Shown in pieces: positions 50,232 to 61,206 of a stretch of DNA of 64,000 bases. This stretch comes from Nonlabens ulvanivorans (GTDB lineage: Bacteria; Bacteroidota; Bacteroidia; Flavobacteriales; Flavobacteriaceae). The notes below the pieces were generated by a model. The model was not told the DNA's origin and searched no databases. It worked only from the letters and a program-made list of their open reading frames with translations. Each line of letters starts with the position of its first letter. The stretch's first letter is position 1. Made by a program: the position numbers and the translations under genes. The stretch covers positions 62,001-126,000 of the forward strand of contig NZ_BBMK01000007.1 of NCBI RefSeq assembly GCF_000755285.1, written 5' to 3'.

Positions 50232-51691
50232 TTAATAGTTAGGGTTTTGGTCCCATCGATTGCCCGATAATATAATTTCATCTATAGGAATAGGAAACAC
50301 TTCATTCTTGCCAGTTATAAAGCCATTAATTTCAGTTGCTGCTCTACCAGTGCGCACTAAATCAAAGAAATGATGACCTTCACCAACTAACTCTACTCTG
50401 CGTTCATGATAAATAGCATCTGTCAATGCCGCACCAGTTGCAGTAACTAACGGCATCATAGCTCGCATTCTAACCTCATTGAGGTAATCCCTAGCAATAT
50501 CATCTCCTAGGTTACCACGGTTATATGCCTCGGCTGCCATTAGGTATACATCTGCAAATCTGATGACTCTATAATTGTTAGGATTAGTAAGGTTTTGATC
50601 ACCTGTATTTAAATCACCTTGTCTTGCTATATATTTTCTGTTATAATATCCTGTATGCTCAAATCCGGTATTGAAGGTAGCACCATTTGCTGCAGACCAA
50701 GCATCAATATCTAATAAGGCGACTGGTAATCTAAGATCATTAGGCTCAAACTCATCGTAAACATCTTGAGTAGGTAAATTAAAACTAAAGCCAGAGTCGA
50801 ACACCGGACCTGTATAGTTACGTATACCGTTGAAACCGACAGCAACGTTCCCTTCACTACACTGCAGACAACCAAATCCTGCTCCTTCTACATCTGTATA
50901 CTGTACTTCAAAGACAGATTCAATGTTGTTCTCATTATCATTTTCAAAGATGGTATCGTAGTCATCAACAAGGTCATACGGTCCCATGGTAATTACATCA
51001 TCTAGGACGCTAGCAGCATCTCCAAATTTATTTTGATATAGATAAACCTTACCTAATAACGCTTGAGCTGCACCTTTAGTAACTCTACCAGTTTCTGTTG
51101 TGGTATAATTTAGGTTATCTGCTGCAAAAATAAGATCCAATTCTATTTGCGTGTATACGTCTGCTTTGGGAGTTCTATCAATTTCAAATTGATCTCCAAA
51201 TAATATTCTTTTATCTACAACTAACGGTACATCACCAAAGAACTTCACTAATTCAAAATAATAATAAGCTCTAAGGAATCTGGTTTCAGCTAACACTTGT
51301 TGCTTTTCTGGAAAGTCAATTTTATCTTGAAATTCCATTATATAATTAGCTCGATTAACGCCAGCGTACATCCATCCCCCCCAAATATCTTTAAGTTGAT
51401 CATTTACAGGTGTGTGCGTCATATCATCGATTTGCTGTATTCCGATTACATCTGTCGCGCTTTCTCCACCAGCGACGGTATTATTAGAAGCTATCTCGCC
51501 CAGCATCACATTCATATAGGTACTTTGCAATAAATCATAAGCACCTATTAAAGCACTTTGATAATCTTCTGGAGTGTTGAAAAAGTCTTCAGAGTTTGCA
51601 TCTCTACTTGCTACATCTACATAGTCATCGGTACAGCTGTTAATAACAACTGCAACACTCAAAATAAGAAATAGGTTTATTATTTTTTCAT
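50232..51691 (-). CDS. susD: SusD/RagB-family glycan-binding lipoprotein, leader frameshift
   Basis: Outer-membrane glycan-binding partner of SusC. The body (476 residues from VAVVINSCTDDYVD) has the usual SusD features: INRANYI-type TPR helices (GVNRANYIMEFQ), AETRFLRAYYYFELVKFFGDVPLV, and YLNEVRMRA... ERRVELVGEGHHFFDLVRTG. The ATG 10 bp after the susC stop (51691) reads MKK then TAA. One more A in the run 51683-51688 gives MKKIINLFLIL joined to SVAVVINSC, a perfect lipoprotein leader. So the true start is 51691 and the A-run is one short. A C7 run at 51376-51382 codes for WGGW. Confidence 0.9.
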
Positions 51692-51701
51692 AATGATGAG
51701 A

Positions 51702-54700
51702 TTAAAATTTAACATTAACACCTGCTAGAAATGTACGTGGCACTGGATAGAATCCATAATCAATACCACCACCGATAGGTGCACCATCTGATGCAGATGG
51801 ATCAAAGCCTCTATATTTAGTAAGCGTGAATAAATTATTAACAGAGACATAAAATCTCATATCTTTAATTTTAAGTGTATCAAGTTTAGCATCTGTAATG
51901 GTATAACCGACTTGCATATTTTGAGCTCTTAAAAAAGAACCATCCTCTACATAAAAATCAGAAAAAACTTGATTTGCAGTGGCTCCAGTAGTAACTCTAG
52001 GTGTAGAATTGCTTGTTCCTGGACCTGTCCAACGATCTAAATAATTGGTCGTAAGGTTTGTTAAGTTTTGATTACGCTCATAATTACGAACTACATCATT
52101 TCCTATAGAAGCATATAGATAAGTCTGCACATCCCAATTCTTGTAATTTACAGATAAGTTTAATCCCATAGTTACATCTGGAATAGGGTTTCCTAAATCT
52201 GTTCTATCTTCTAAGTTAATAACACCGTCTTCATTAATATCTACATATCTAATATCACCAGGTTGAGCGTTTGCGCCCAAGGCTAGTTGAGAAGGATGTG
52301 AAGCTACTTCATTTGCAGTTTGAAAAATACCGCTACTACGATAACCATAGAAATATCCAATAGGTTTGCCAACTTCCATTCTAGATGGTGCTGGTTGCCC
52401 TACACCAAAAGATCCTCCTTCTAAAAACCCTACTGAGTTATTAACTTTAAGTACTTCATTTTTCAATGTTGCAAAGTTGTAACTCGCTGTAAATGATAAA
52501 TTATCATTAATCTTATCTTTATAACTGATAGCAAACTCTAATCCTCTGTTTTCTATATCACCACCATTTATAACTGGTGCGCTTGACCCAGGAGCAGTAA
52601 CACCTAAGGTACCAGAAACTACTGGCACTAACAGTAAATCCTCAGTTCGTCTTGTATAATAATCAATCGTTACGTTTAATTTATAGTCTAAAAACTCAGC
52701 TTCCAACCCGATATCTGCTGTGTACTGTTCTTCCCATTTGATTTCAGGATTAGATATCGCTCCAATTGCTGTTCCAAAGATTAAGTTATCACCTATTACG
52801 TAAGCTCCTTCTCCATTAAGCAAAGAGATAAATCTATAATCAGGTATCCTATCGTTACCGATGATACCATAAGATCCTCTTAATTTCAAGAAATTTATGG
52901 ATTTAGACTCCTCAAGAAAACTTTCCTTACTAAGCACCCAACCAGCAGATGCTGATGGAAAAATTCCAAACTTATTTTCAGGACCAAATTTTGTAGATCC
53001 ATCACGTCTTATAACACCAGAGAACAAATACTTCCCATCATAATCATATTGTACTCTAGCAAAATGTGATAATAATCTTGCATCATACTCATCACCACCA
53101 TTTTGAAAATTATCGACTATGTCAGATGCATTCTGTCTATTAGCATTTGAAAAACTATTATCTGGAATATCAAAACCTGTTAAACCATTAAACTTCCCAG
53201 TAGTTCTAAATGCAGACATACCTAAAGTCGCATTTAAGTTGTGCGCTTGCGCGAAAGTGTGCTTATAATTAATGAACGCATCATAAGTGTAATCCCTAAA
53301 GTAATTACTGTATTCTCCATAAACATTACGAGTTAAGTTAAATACTTTACCTGAACCATAGTCTGCCTCTGGTGCAAAATTATCGCCATAAGCTTCGGCA
53401 TAATTAAATTGGATTCGGGTTTCAACGGTGAAGTCATCCCAAAACTTATAATTCAGTCCAAAATTTCCGCTAATTTTATCTACTTTGTTAGAATTGAATG
53501 TGTTCTCCAATTGATGTACAGGATTAATAACCTCATTCCCTAAGCCTTCCGCAAGAGTAAAATCTCCATTTGTATCCCTAACCGCAAAAGTAGGAGCATT
53601 ATTGACCGCATTGAATAAAACACTACCTAGACCAGTTTCGGATATCGTACTACGGGAAGTACCTGTGTAGAACAATCCAGTTTTCACCTTTAAATTGCTT
53701 AAAAGATCATAATCAAAATTGAATCTTAAAGTAGAACGGGTAAAATTACTTTTTCCTGCTCCTACAATACCATCTTGAGTAAGTAAAGCAGCGCCAAAAG
53801 CATAGGCAGCCTTTTCAGTTCCACCTCTTAGTCCTATATTATTATTAAAAATTGGTGCATTACTAAAAACTTCACCTTGCCAATCTGTATCATTTAAACC
53901 AACGATGGTAGAAAATGGCGGTGTTTCACCATTATTTGCAAATGCTTCATTTACTAATAAAGCATATTCTTTTGAATTTAAAGTTGGTAATTTTCTAGTT
54001 GTTTGTTGAAAACCGACAAAAGCATCATATTCATATTGTAATTTTTGATTTTTACGGCCACCTTTAGTTGTAATTAAAATAACACCATTTGCCGCACGCA
54101 CGCCATATATACCAGCTGTCGCATCTTTTAAAACGGTATAACTTTCAATATCACCAGGATTAATTACACTCAAGTCCTCAACTACATTTCCATCTACTAA
54201 TATTAAAGGTCTATTATCACCATTTGTAGAAATACCTCTAATTCTAATATTAGAAGCAGCTCCAGGAGAACCAGATGTAGATGTTACATTGACACCAGCT
54301 ACCTGACCTTGTAATGCCTGTTCGATTCGAGTAGGTTTTAAGCTCTCTATAGTTTCTGCATTAACTACAGTTATTGCACCAGTGATTTCCCTTTTAGCCT
54401 GTGTACCATATCCAACAACAATAATTTGATCTAATGATGCTACATCTTCCTCTAAGACCACTCTTAAGTTAGTACTGACAGGAACTTCTTTAGTAAGATA
54501 ACCTAGGTAAGATATAATCAATATATCTGATGAAGTAGCAATAACATTGAATTTCCCATCAAGATCTGTGGTGGTTCCAACATTAGTTCCTTTAACAATA
54601 ATTGAAGCACCTAACAATGGTTCTTGATTTGATCCATCTATTACCACTCCAGAAAATTGAGATTGCTGTGCAAATCCCATTAACGAAAACGTTGTAATAA

Positions 54701-54725
54701 GAAGAAAGAAAAAGTATTTGTTCAT
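51702..54725 (-). CDS. susC: SusC/RagA-family TonB-linked outer-membrane transporter
   Basis: 1007-residue TonB-dependent receptor: signal peptide (MNKYFFFLLITTFSLMGFAQ), a carboxypeptidase-like regulatory domain (FSGVVIDGSNQEPLLGASI, about 22-105), plug (ITGAITVVNAETIESLKP, GVNVTSTSGSPGAASNIRIRGI, ILVDGNVVEDLSVINPGDIE) and a long beta-barrel ending in AGVNVKF. Together with SusD it imports laminari-oligosaccharides into the periplasm. A degenerate palindrome copy sits at about 53248-53263. The intergenic region upstream holds the shared operator elements. Confidence 0.96.
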   Translation of the reverse strand: MNKYFFFLLITTFSLMGFAQQSQFSGVVIDGSNQEPLLGASIIVKGTNVGTTTDLDGKFNVIATSSDILIISYLGYLTKEVPVSTNLRVVLEEDVASLDQIIVVGYGTQAKREITGAITVVNAETIESLKPTRIEQALQGQVAGVNVTSTSGSPGAASNIRIRGISTNGDNRPLILVDGNVVEDLSVINPGDIESYTVLKDATAGIYGVRAANGVILITTKGGRKNQKLQYEYDAFVGFQQTTRKLPTLNSKEYALLVNEAFANNGETPPFSTIVGLNDTDWQGEVFSNAPIFNNNIGLRGGTEKAAYAFGAALLTQDGIVGAGKSNFTRSTLRFNFDYDLLSNLKVKTGLFYTGTSRSTISETGLGSVLFNAVNNAPTFAVRDTNGDFTLAEGLGNEVINPVHQLENTFNSNKVDKISGNFGLNYKFWDDFTVETRIQFNYAEAYGDNFAPEADYGSGKVFNLTRNVYGEYSNYFRDYTYDAFINYKHTFAQAHNLNATLGMSAFRTTGKFNGLTGFDIPDNSFSNANRQNASDIVDNFQNGGDEYDARLLSHFARVQYDYDGKYLFSGVIRRDGSTKFGPENKFGIFPSASAGWVLSKESFLEESKSINFLKLRGSYGIIGNDRIPDYRFISLLNGEGAYVIGDNLIFGTAIGAISNPEIKWEEQYTADIGLEAEFLDYKLNVTIDYYTRRTEDLLLVPVVSGTLGVTAPGSSAPVINGGDIENRGLEFAISYKDKINDNLSFTASYNFATLKNEVLKVNNSVGFLEGGSFGVGQPAPSRMEVGKPIGYFYGYRSSGIFQTANEVASHPSQLALGANAQPGDIRYVDINEDGVINLEDRTDLGNPIPDVTMGLNLSVNYKNWDVQTYLYASIGNDVVRNYERNQNLTNLTTNYLDRWTGPGTSNSTPRVTTGATANQVFSDFYVEDGSFLRAQNMQVGYTITDAKLDTLKIKDMRFYVSVNNLFTLTKYRGFDPSASDGAPIGGGIDYGFYPVPRTFLAGVNVKF

Positions 54726-54914
54726 CCTTTTAAAATTTGGTTGGTTAAAATTAATGTGAAGTTTATGTTAATTAAAATTATTAGCGCTACATCATCTCAA
54801 CATAATGAGAATCATCAATAATATCCCACCGTTCATTCATAAGTAACACATTATCAATAAATAAAATTTAATTTTATTTATAAAAAATTAAATTAAAAAA
54901 AAATAAATGAAGTT

Positions 54915-54971
54915 ATGTTGTGGCAATGTTGTAGTTAATTTATTGAATTGTAGTAATCGAAAACGTTGTAG
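54915..54971 (-). promoter_or_regulatory. Candidate operators upstream of susC
   Basis: Contains ATGTTGTGGCAATGTTG (54915-54931) and TCGAAAACGTTGTA (54957-54970), both shared with 46186-46246. In addition TTGTAG occurs three times at 54929, 54948 and 54966 (spacing 19 and 18 bp), suggesting cooperative binding. It lies 190-245 bp before the ATG, within the 281-bp gap to the GH17 gene. Confidence 0.55.
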
Positions 54972-55006
54972 ATATCCTAATTAAATGCTCAACATTCATT
55001 TTATTC

Positions 55007-55924
55007 TCAGAATTTTAATAATTCATTCTTATCCCATAGACCCCCCCAATAGGCTCCTACTTCACCTTCATCACCTTTTTTCCAAGACTCATCAAAAGAT
55101 GAAAAATAAAATAGATCTACACCATTATCTCGAGACCATTTTTGTGTATCTATAAAATATTTCATCGCGTTAATCGTAGATGCATCTGCAGCCTTCAAAC
55201 TTTCTCCACGACTAGGCCATCCGGTTTCTGTTATAATAACTTTCTTACCATGTCTAGCTGCAGCATTTAAAGTCTGATCAAACATAGCTTTCATATGACT
55301 ATTTGCATATCCAATAGATGTGCCTTCCCAATAAGGATAACAATTTGATAGAATCACATCAGAATTTTTAATAAGATCTGGATGAACAGAAAACTCATAA
55401 TAGGCATCTACATAACCTACATTAACTTGAGGAACAGCAGCCTTTACCCTTTGCATATAGACTATAAGCTGTTCAAGAGTCAAGTCATTACGATAAAGCA
55501 CCTCATTACCTACTGCGGCGATATTTACAAATCCTTCTTTTGCTAACTTGATAAGAGCTATAATCTCTTCTTCATTTTTTTCTAAATCGTCACTTAACCA
55601 TGCTCCAACCATTGTCTTTAGACCATGTTTATGTGCCATTTCAGGCACAAATTCGTTTCCTTCAATACATGAAAACGATCGGACCCATTTAGTAAAAGGC
55701 TTTATAATTTTTATTCTTCTCTCTACTTGTTCTTTGGTAATTTTATCTCCAGGCTCTTGACCATCCTCATACATACTAAAACAAATGCCGTGCATTCCGT
55801 TCATAAGAGTATCACGCCATAGTTTTTTCAACTCAGATTCAGAATAATTAGAAAGCTCAATACCACTGACATGAATATTACTGACTCCATTTTCTTTAAA
55901 AAATTGATCTTTTCTAAATGACAT
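55007..55924 (-). CDS. GH17 beta-1,3-glucanase/glucosyltransferase, cytosolic
   Basis: 305 residues, a TIM-barrel GH17 with acid/base Glu141 (AAVGNEVLYRND) and nucleophile Glu233 (VIITETGWPSRG). It has no signal peptide and no lipobox, so it should act in the cytosol on imported oligosaccharides. It closely resembles the GH17 half of the transporter fusion upstream, and the pair looks like a gene duplication. A C7 run (55041-55047) gives YWGGLWDK. It is the last gene of the upper operon, 3 bp after the corrected end of the fusion gene. Confidence 0.9.
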   Translation of the reverse strand: MSFRKDQFFKENGVSNIHVSGIELSNYSESELKKLWRDTLMNGMHGICFSMYEDGQEPGDKITKEQVERRIKIIKPFTKWVRSFSCIEGNEFVPEMAHKHGLKTMVGAWLSDDLEKNEEEIIALIKLAKEGFVNIAAVGNEVLYRNDLTLEQLIVYMQRVKAAVPQVNVGYVDAYYEFSVHPDLIKNSDVILSNCYPYWEGTSIGYANSHMKAMFDQTLNAAARHGKKVIITETGWPSRGESLKAADASTINAMKYFIDTQKWSRDNGVDLFYFSSFDESWKKGDEGEVGAYWGGLWDKNELLKF

Positions 55925-55927
55925 TGT

Positions 55928-58268
55928 TTAATATTTAAAATTTTCGTCCTTATCCCATATTCCCCCATCTTGCTCCTACATCACCTTCTTGATGAACTTT
56001 CCATGATTCATCAAACGATGAGAAGTAAAACATTTCTACTCCTTTATCTTTAGACCAGTTAGTAACATTTACAAAATACTTCATTGCATTAATCATAGAT
56101 GGAACTGCTTCTAGATTTTCTGATCCTTCATTAGGCCAACCTGTTTCTGTAATAATAATTGGTTTTTCTCCAGCAACTTGTTTCACCATTTCATACATCT
56201 CATTAAGATAAGCAGTAGATTTCCCTATTGCGCAACCTTCCCAGAATGGATAACAATTGATCAATATGACATCGCATATTTCTATAAGTTCTGGGTGATC
56301 CACAAATTGATAGTAGGCATCTACATACCCTACAGGAATATTGGGAAGAGCTTTTTTAACTCGTTTAAGATAATCAATTACGGCTTCCATGGGTAATTCA
56401 TCTCTTAGAAGTACCTCATTACCTACCACCGCTATGTCAACTTGACCTTTATTAGCTAGGTCTATTAAACTCTCGATTTCTAAATTATTTTGAGCCTCGT
56501 TGCCACTAACCCATGCTCCTATCATTGATTTAAGACCTTTTGAACGAGCAGAAAGAGGAATTAACTCATTTCCATTTCTACTAGAAAATGAACGTATCCA
56601 AGAAGTATATGGAGCTATAACTTCCATTCGCTCATCGATTTGAGTGCCACTTAATCTCTGGTTTACATTTTGTCCTTCTCTATAGGGACTAAAACATATA
56701 CCATGAAGCTTTGAGCTTAGAGATTTCTGGAAAGCTGATTTCAATTCGTCTAAAGAAATATCATCTTTAACATCAGTTAAATAAGTACTTTTACCTTTTA
56801 AAGACATTAAAGACTCTAACTTATTTAAACCATAAAAAGAAGTATTTAATCCTGCATTTAAGCTTTTACGTTTATCTAATTGTGATCGAATCTCACTAGC
56901 TCTTTCTTCAGTCACATCATAGTTGCGCATGATAAACATTGCAGCCAAAGTTCCTAACATTGGAAAAAAGCAGAAAAAAGCATGTAACCCATCAACCGCT
57001 CCTTGCTGCTCTAATGTAGCCAAATCAGAATCAAACCCTACTAACCAAATAATTCCACCACTCAATGCTCCTGCAATTGCATAACCAACCTTTACCATCC
57101 ACCAATAAATTGCTCCAAAGGTTCCTTCTCTTCTCTTACCAGTATTTAGTTCATCAATATCTATCACATCGGCAGTCATAGACATCATGATTGTAAACAA
57201 ACTACCAATACCAAACGAGAAAAATGGAAGTGCAAATATGTACAACCATGGTTTACCAGGTATGAACAAGAAATAAAGCATTACATACCCTATGATTGAT
57301 ATGCTTTGGCAGATCATAAATGCTTTCTTCTTTCCTAATTTTTTAGAAAGTGCTGTCACGATAGGAATCACAATAAAAGTTGTTCCTAATGCACCTAAAC
57401 AACCAAATAGTGAAACCCAAACACCTGATGCCCCTGCGTCTCCATTGAACAGCTTGTAAACGATCACAAAAAACGTAAGTGACGCAACCGTATTGAAAGC
57501 ATTAAAAATAAAAAACGTCGATAAACATAACTTTCTAAATTCCTTAATCTTGAAAGCTTCTTTAAAACTGTCTCTTATTTTTGTTAAGCTACCACCGATA
57601 TTTGATAAATTTAACGGCTCATAATCTTCATTGAGAGTCGATTTACTTTTGATAAAAATAGCAGGAACCATTGCACAAACAGCACAAGGAATGGCTACCC
57701 AAATTGCAAGTTCTCGTGCGGCAACATCTGCAGATGGGAACCACTCAGGATCGTACATTATTAACCAAAACAATGGTGCAATAACCCAAGCCCATTGCCC
57801 AATCCATTGAGCAACAGCCATGATGTTAGTACGTTCATGAAAATCATCACTCATTTCATATCCCATAGCTACATATGGTACACTAAATAATGTAAGGCCT
57901 AAGTAAAATATAATCGACCAGAAAAAGAAATACCAAAAGTTATATTCTAAAGAATTTTCTTTAAATAGTTGCCACATAAAAATATAAGCAACACCCATTA
58001 TAATTGATCCTATTAAAACATAGACACGTCTTCTTCCCCATCTAGACTTTGTATTATCAGACACAAAACCCATTATAGGATCAGTAATAGCATCTAACAG
58101 TCGTGGAAATAAATATATCATTCCCCACATCAATCCCGTAAATTTCAAGTCCTCAACCAGCACTACCATAAAAATCCCTAAAATCGCAGGAAACATTTGA
58201 TTAGCAAACATTCCTACTCCAAAGGCTAATTTTTGACCAAATGGAACTTTGTTTATAATGGTAGACAT
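55928..58268 (-). CDS. Sugar:cation symporter fused to GH17 (frame slips at the end)
   Basis: Residues 1 to about 460 are a 12-helix GPH-type (MFS) glycoside transporter (DAITDPIMGFVSDNTKSRWGRRR, MSMTADVIDIDELNTGKRREGTFG). Residues about 500-780 are a GH17 domain with acid/base Glu618 (VVGNEVLLRDE) and nucleophile Glu708 (IITETGWPNEG). The transporter topology places the enzyme on the cytosolic face, so sugar could be cleaved as it enters. As given, the frame stops early (55950, GARWGNMG); relative to the sister GH17 (YWGGLWDK) the G-run 55962-55966 is two short, or one long relative to a WG form. The true end is 55928 (WDKDENFKY). Confidence 0.88.
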
Positions 58269-58273
58269 ATAAT

Positions 58274-59784
58274 TTAGTTTTTAGTTGGTATAATCACAGT
58301 TTGTAAGCTTTGTGGACCTAGGTTGATATTAACCACGCTTTCGCGAAAGCGTAATTCATAGTTTTTATCTTTCATTCCTTCATTGAAAATCACAAAAGCA
58401 ATCGTACCATCAGGGTTTTTTGCAGCGGTAACCATAAGATCTTTATCTGAATTTTGAACATCTATTACCTCTGCTCCAGGTCGTATGTACTTACTGAAAT
58501 GTGCCATGGTATAATAAAGTGGAGTAAAATAAACCTCGTCATTATCTGGATCTACAATTACAGGTGCCACACACCAGTTCTTGAACCAGTTAGGTCCACC
58601 TTGACGATCTAGAACCATATTCCAGTCGACCCAACCGTCTACCCAATTATTCATACAACCTATAATATCACGGGCATAACGATTTACTGGAGCATATTTA
58701 GGATGTAAATGTTTATCTTCTTCTCTTGCCCAGTCCCAGCCCCCCCAATCTGTCGACTCTTTAGACCAATACCACTTATCATTTCTCCATTCTGGTACTT
58801 GTGAATCTACACAACCTTCAGTCTCAATCAGATATTTATCTGGTGCTTTAAAATGAGCATATTGTAGATCTTCAGCAAAATAATCATATGTACTTTCATA
58901 CCAGTGAATCGCTGTACCGTCATAATATTTTGAAGTAGCCTCATCTTTATACATGACGTCTACCCATTCTTTAATTCCTGCTCTATTCTGATCGTAACCC
59001 AAAATGATTTTATCACCGTGGCCATCCTTTTCTAATTTAGGACCTAGATGATGCTGGACAAAGTCTGTCATCTCTTGTGGTGTGTAATGCATACTTTCCC
59101 AGTTGTCACCATTGCCATGTGGTTCATTCTCCACAGTAAAGCCCCATATAGGAATACCTTCGGCCTCATAAGCGTCTACATATTTTGAAAAGAAAAGTGC
59201 CCATGTATCATAATATTTAGGTAGTAACTTACCACCTACCCATGCATTATTATCTTTCATCCACGGCGCTGCTGTCCATGGAGAAGCAAATATTTTAAAT
59301 CCATCATCAGACGCAGCCATGGCATCCTTAATCATGGGAATTAAGTCATCGCGATCTTCTTGTATAGTGAAGTGCTCTAACTCCATATCATCGACAACAG
59401 GCGAATAAGAATATTGTGACAATGAGAAATCACAACTGTTCATATGCGTGCGTGTTAGTGAGTAATTTGCACCTTCATTAGAAAAATAGGCGTCAATTAT
59501 AGAGTCTCTATTTTTTTACTTAATCGATTTAGTAAATAGGCAGAACTTTCTGTAAATGCGCCGCCGAAACCAGTAATTTTCTGGTAAGTGATACTGTCAT
59601 TTATAGTAATAACAGTGGTGCTATCTTTTACTTCAAATGGTGTAACGCGAGTTAAGTTATTACCTGCTGCAGACGTCTCGTAAACCTCAACATCAAGCGT
59701 ACTATGTTCTTCTTTACAGCTCATTATTACACTGATTATAATGACTAGTAATAAACAGGTCGGTAAGTTTTTCCATCTATTCAT
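58274..59784 (-). pseudogene. GH30 glucosidase lipoprotein, one frameshift
   Basis: Lipoprotein (VIMSC lipobox) of the GH30 TIM-barrel family. In laminarin loci GH30 removes beta-1,6-linked glucose branches, which fits here. Motifs: GFGGAFTESSAYLL, SPWTAAPWMK, acid/base TVENEPHG, nucleophile IETEGC and GWVDWNMVLD. The first 95 residues are in a different frame: the T7 run (59511-59517, A7 on the coding strand) is one short of AAA AAA AAT AGA, which would read SKKNRDSIIDAYFSNEG. The span lacks one base. Its ATG overlaps the GH17 stop by 8 bp. The palindrome (58336-58351) codes for Leu-Arg-Phe-Arg-Glu-Ser near the C terminus, and a C7 run (58740-58746) reads DWGGWDW. Confidence 0.9.
58336..58351. 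repeat. CGCTTTCGCGAAAGCG palindrome copy
   Basis: Exact copy inside the GH30 gene near its C terminus. Confidence 0.9.
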
Positions 59785-61061
59785 ATCCTTTAAAATTTGA
59801 TTTTACTGCTGGTAAATGCACAGCCTTCATAAGTTGTACTTTGTTACCATCATAAGTTTTAGAAATTGAATGACCATTTCTAGTAAGACCTTCAAATACA
59901 TTTTTATCAACTAAATCCCATAGTCCATATTTTACTTTTCCGTTAATAGTAAATAGTCCAAAATGATTTTCTGAACCTTGTGGATTTGTCGCGTCTTTCC
60001 ATTGCTCATCAAAAGCCTCAAAATAGAAACAAGAGATTTTATTCTTTCTAGTCCATTCTCTAGTGGCCTGATAGTATAATCCAGACTTAAACTCATCTGT
60101 AGCCTTTGACCCATTATTACCATATAAACCACTAGAATATGTTGCCCATCCAGTTTCACCAATGTGAATTGGTTTATCGACACCTATTGACTTCATGTAT
60201 TCATAAACACGATTGTATTGATCCATCGCATAGCCTATAGATCGCTCCATTGACTTCTCTACTTTTTGTTCCTTAGAAAGTGTACTTTCTTCCGGAGAGT
60301 TCCCCCCAAAATATTGGGTTATAATGAGTATCATGCATAGGGTAAGTATGCATCGAGATATAATCTACGGCTTTAATTAATTGATTTAATTCTGTCGTAT
60401 GATATACGTCTTCGCCACCACCCCATGAAGCAAAGTTGTCAGAGCTAGTAATCCATAAATCCTTAGATAGTTCTCCTTTTTTCTTAAGATTTTGAAGATG
60501 GCTTACCCATTTAAGAATCACGGCAGGTTGCACATAGTAACTTGTCGCCCATTTTACCATTGCCTCATTACCTACTGCGATAATTTTAATGATATCTGGA
60601 TACTGTTGCGCTAATTGTACTGCACGATCAATCTCTGCAGCATTATTTTCACTTTCTATATTATGATCTGGCTCTATTGCCGTCCAAGCATTTTTACAAT
60701 CTATCCATGCACCCAGCATGACATACATTTCAAAACCTGGTTGCTCTCTTTTTAACTCGTCAATCGCTTTAACCACGTTTGTAGCCATAGGTAATTGCAT
60801 GTTATAAGTACGCAGGATTTTTACATTCATAGCTGCAAGAATTTTCATATCATTCTTGATTTGCCCTATGGATGGCTGTATATCTCTAGAAGTACTGCGG
60901 TAACCACCGTATGAGATCGCTAGATAATCTGGGTTAGATAAGATAGCACTTGCTGTCATTGTATTTGCTTCTGTTACTAGAGGTTTATTTTCATTAACAT
61001 CTTTGCATGCTGTCACTAAAACCAACAGCATGATAAATAAAGATTTGATATGAAACTTCAT
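59777..61061 (-). pseudogene. GH17 glucanase lipoprotein, one frameshift
   Basis: Third GH17 of the locus, with a lipoprotein leader (SLFIMLLVLVTACKD), so periplasmic or outer membrane. Acid/base IAVGNEAMVKWA and nucleophile HIGETGWATYSSG are both present but in different frames. The break is the C6 run at 60302-60307: the first frame ends NPIFWGELSG, the second resumes QYFGGNSPEES. The span has one extra base, so FWGNSPEES (G5) is the simplest repair. It is first of the GH17-GH30-MFS-GH17 string. Confidence 0.87.
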
Positions 61062-61080
61062 AACTCGTTTTAATTATTAA

Positions 61081-61122
61081 GATGATTAGTTATCGCTTTC
61101 GCGAAAGCGATAACTAATCATC
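61081..61122. repeat. Perfect 42-bp palindrome around the 16-mer
   Basis: The standard CGCTTTCGCGAAAGCG (61094-61109) is extended by 13 exactly complementary bases on each side (GATGATTAGTTAT / ATAACTAATCATC). It lies in the 145-bp gap between the phosphorylase stop and the GH17 lipoprotein start. It can form a 21-bp hairpin in RNA and may be an attenuator or a terminator, but no strong T-run follows. Confidence 0.92.
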
Positions 61123-61206
61123 CATCTTATTTTTACTTATTAAGATTTACTTTTATAACCTTAATTTTATGTGCGCGTTGAAATAACATTTCACTTGTTT
61201 TTCTAT

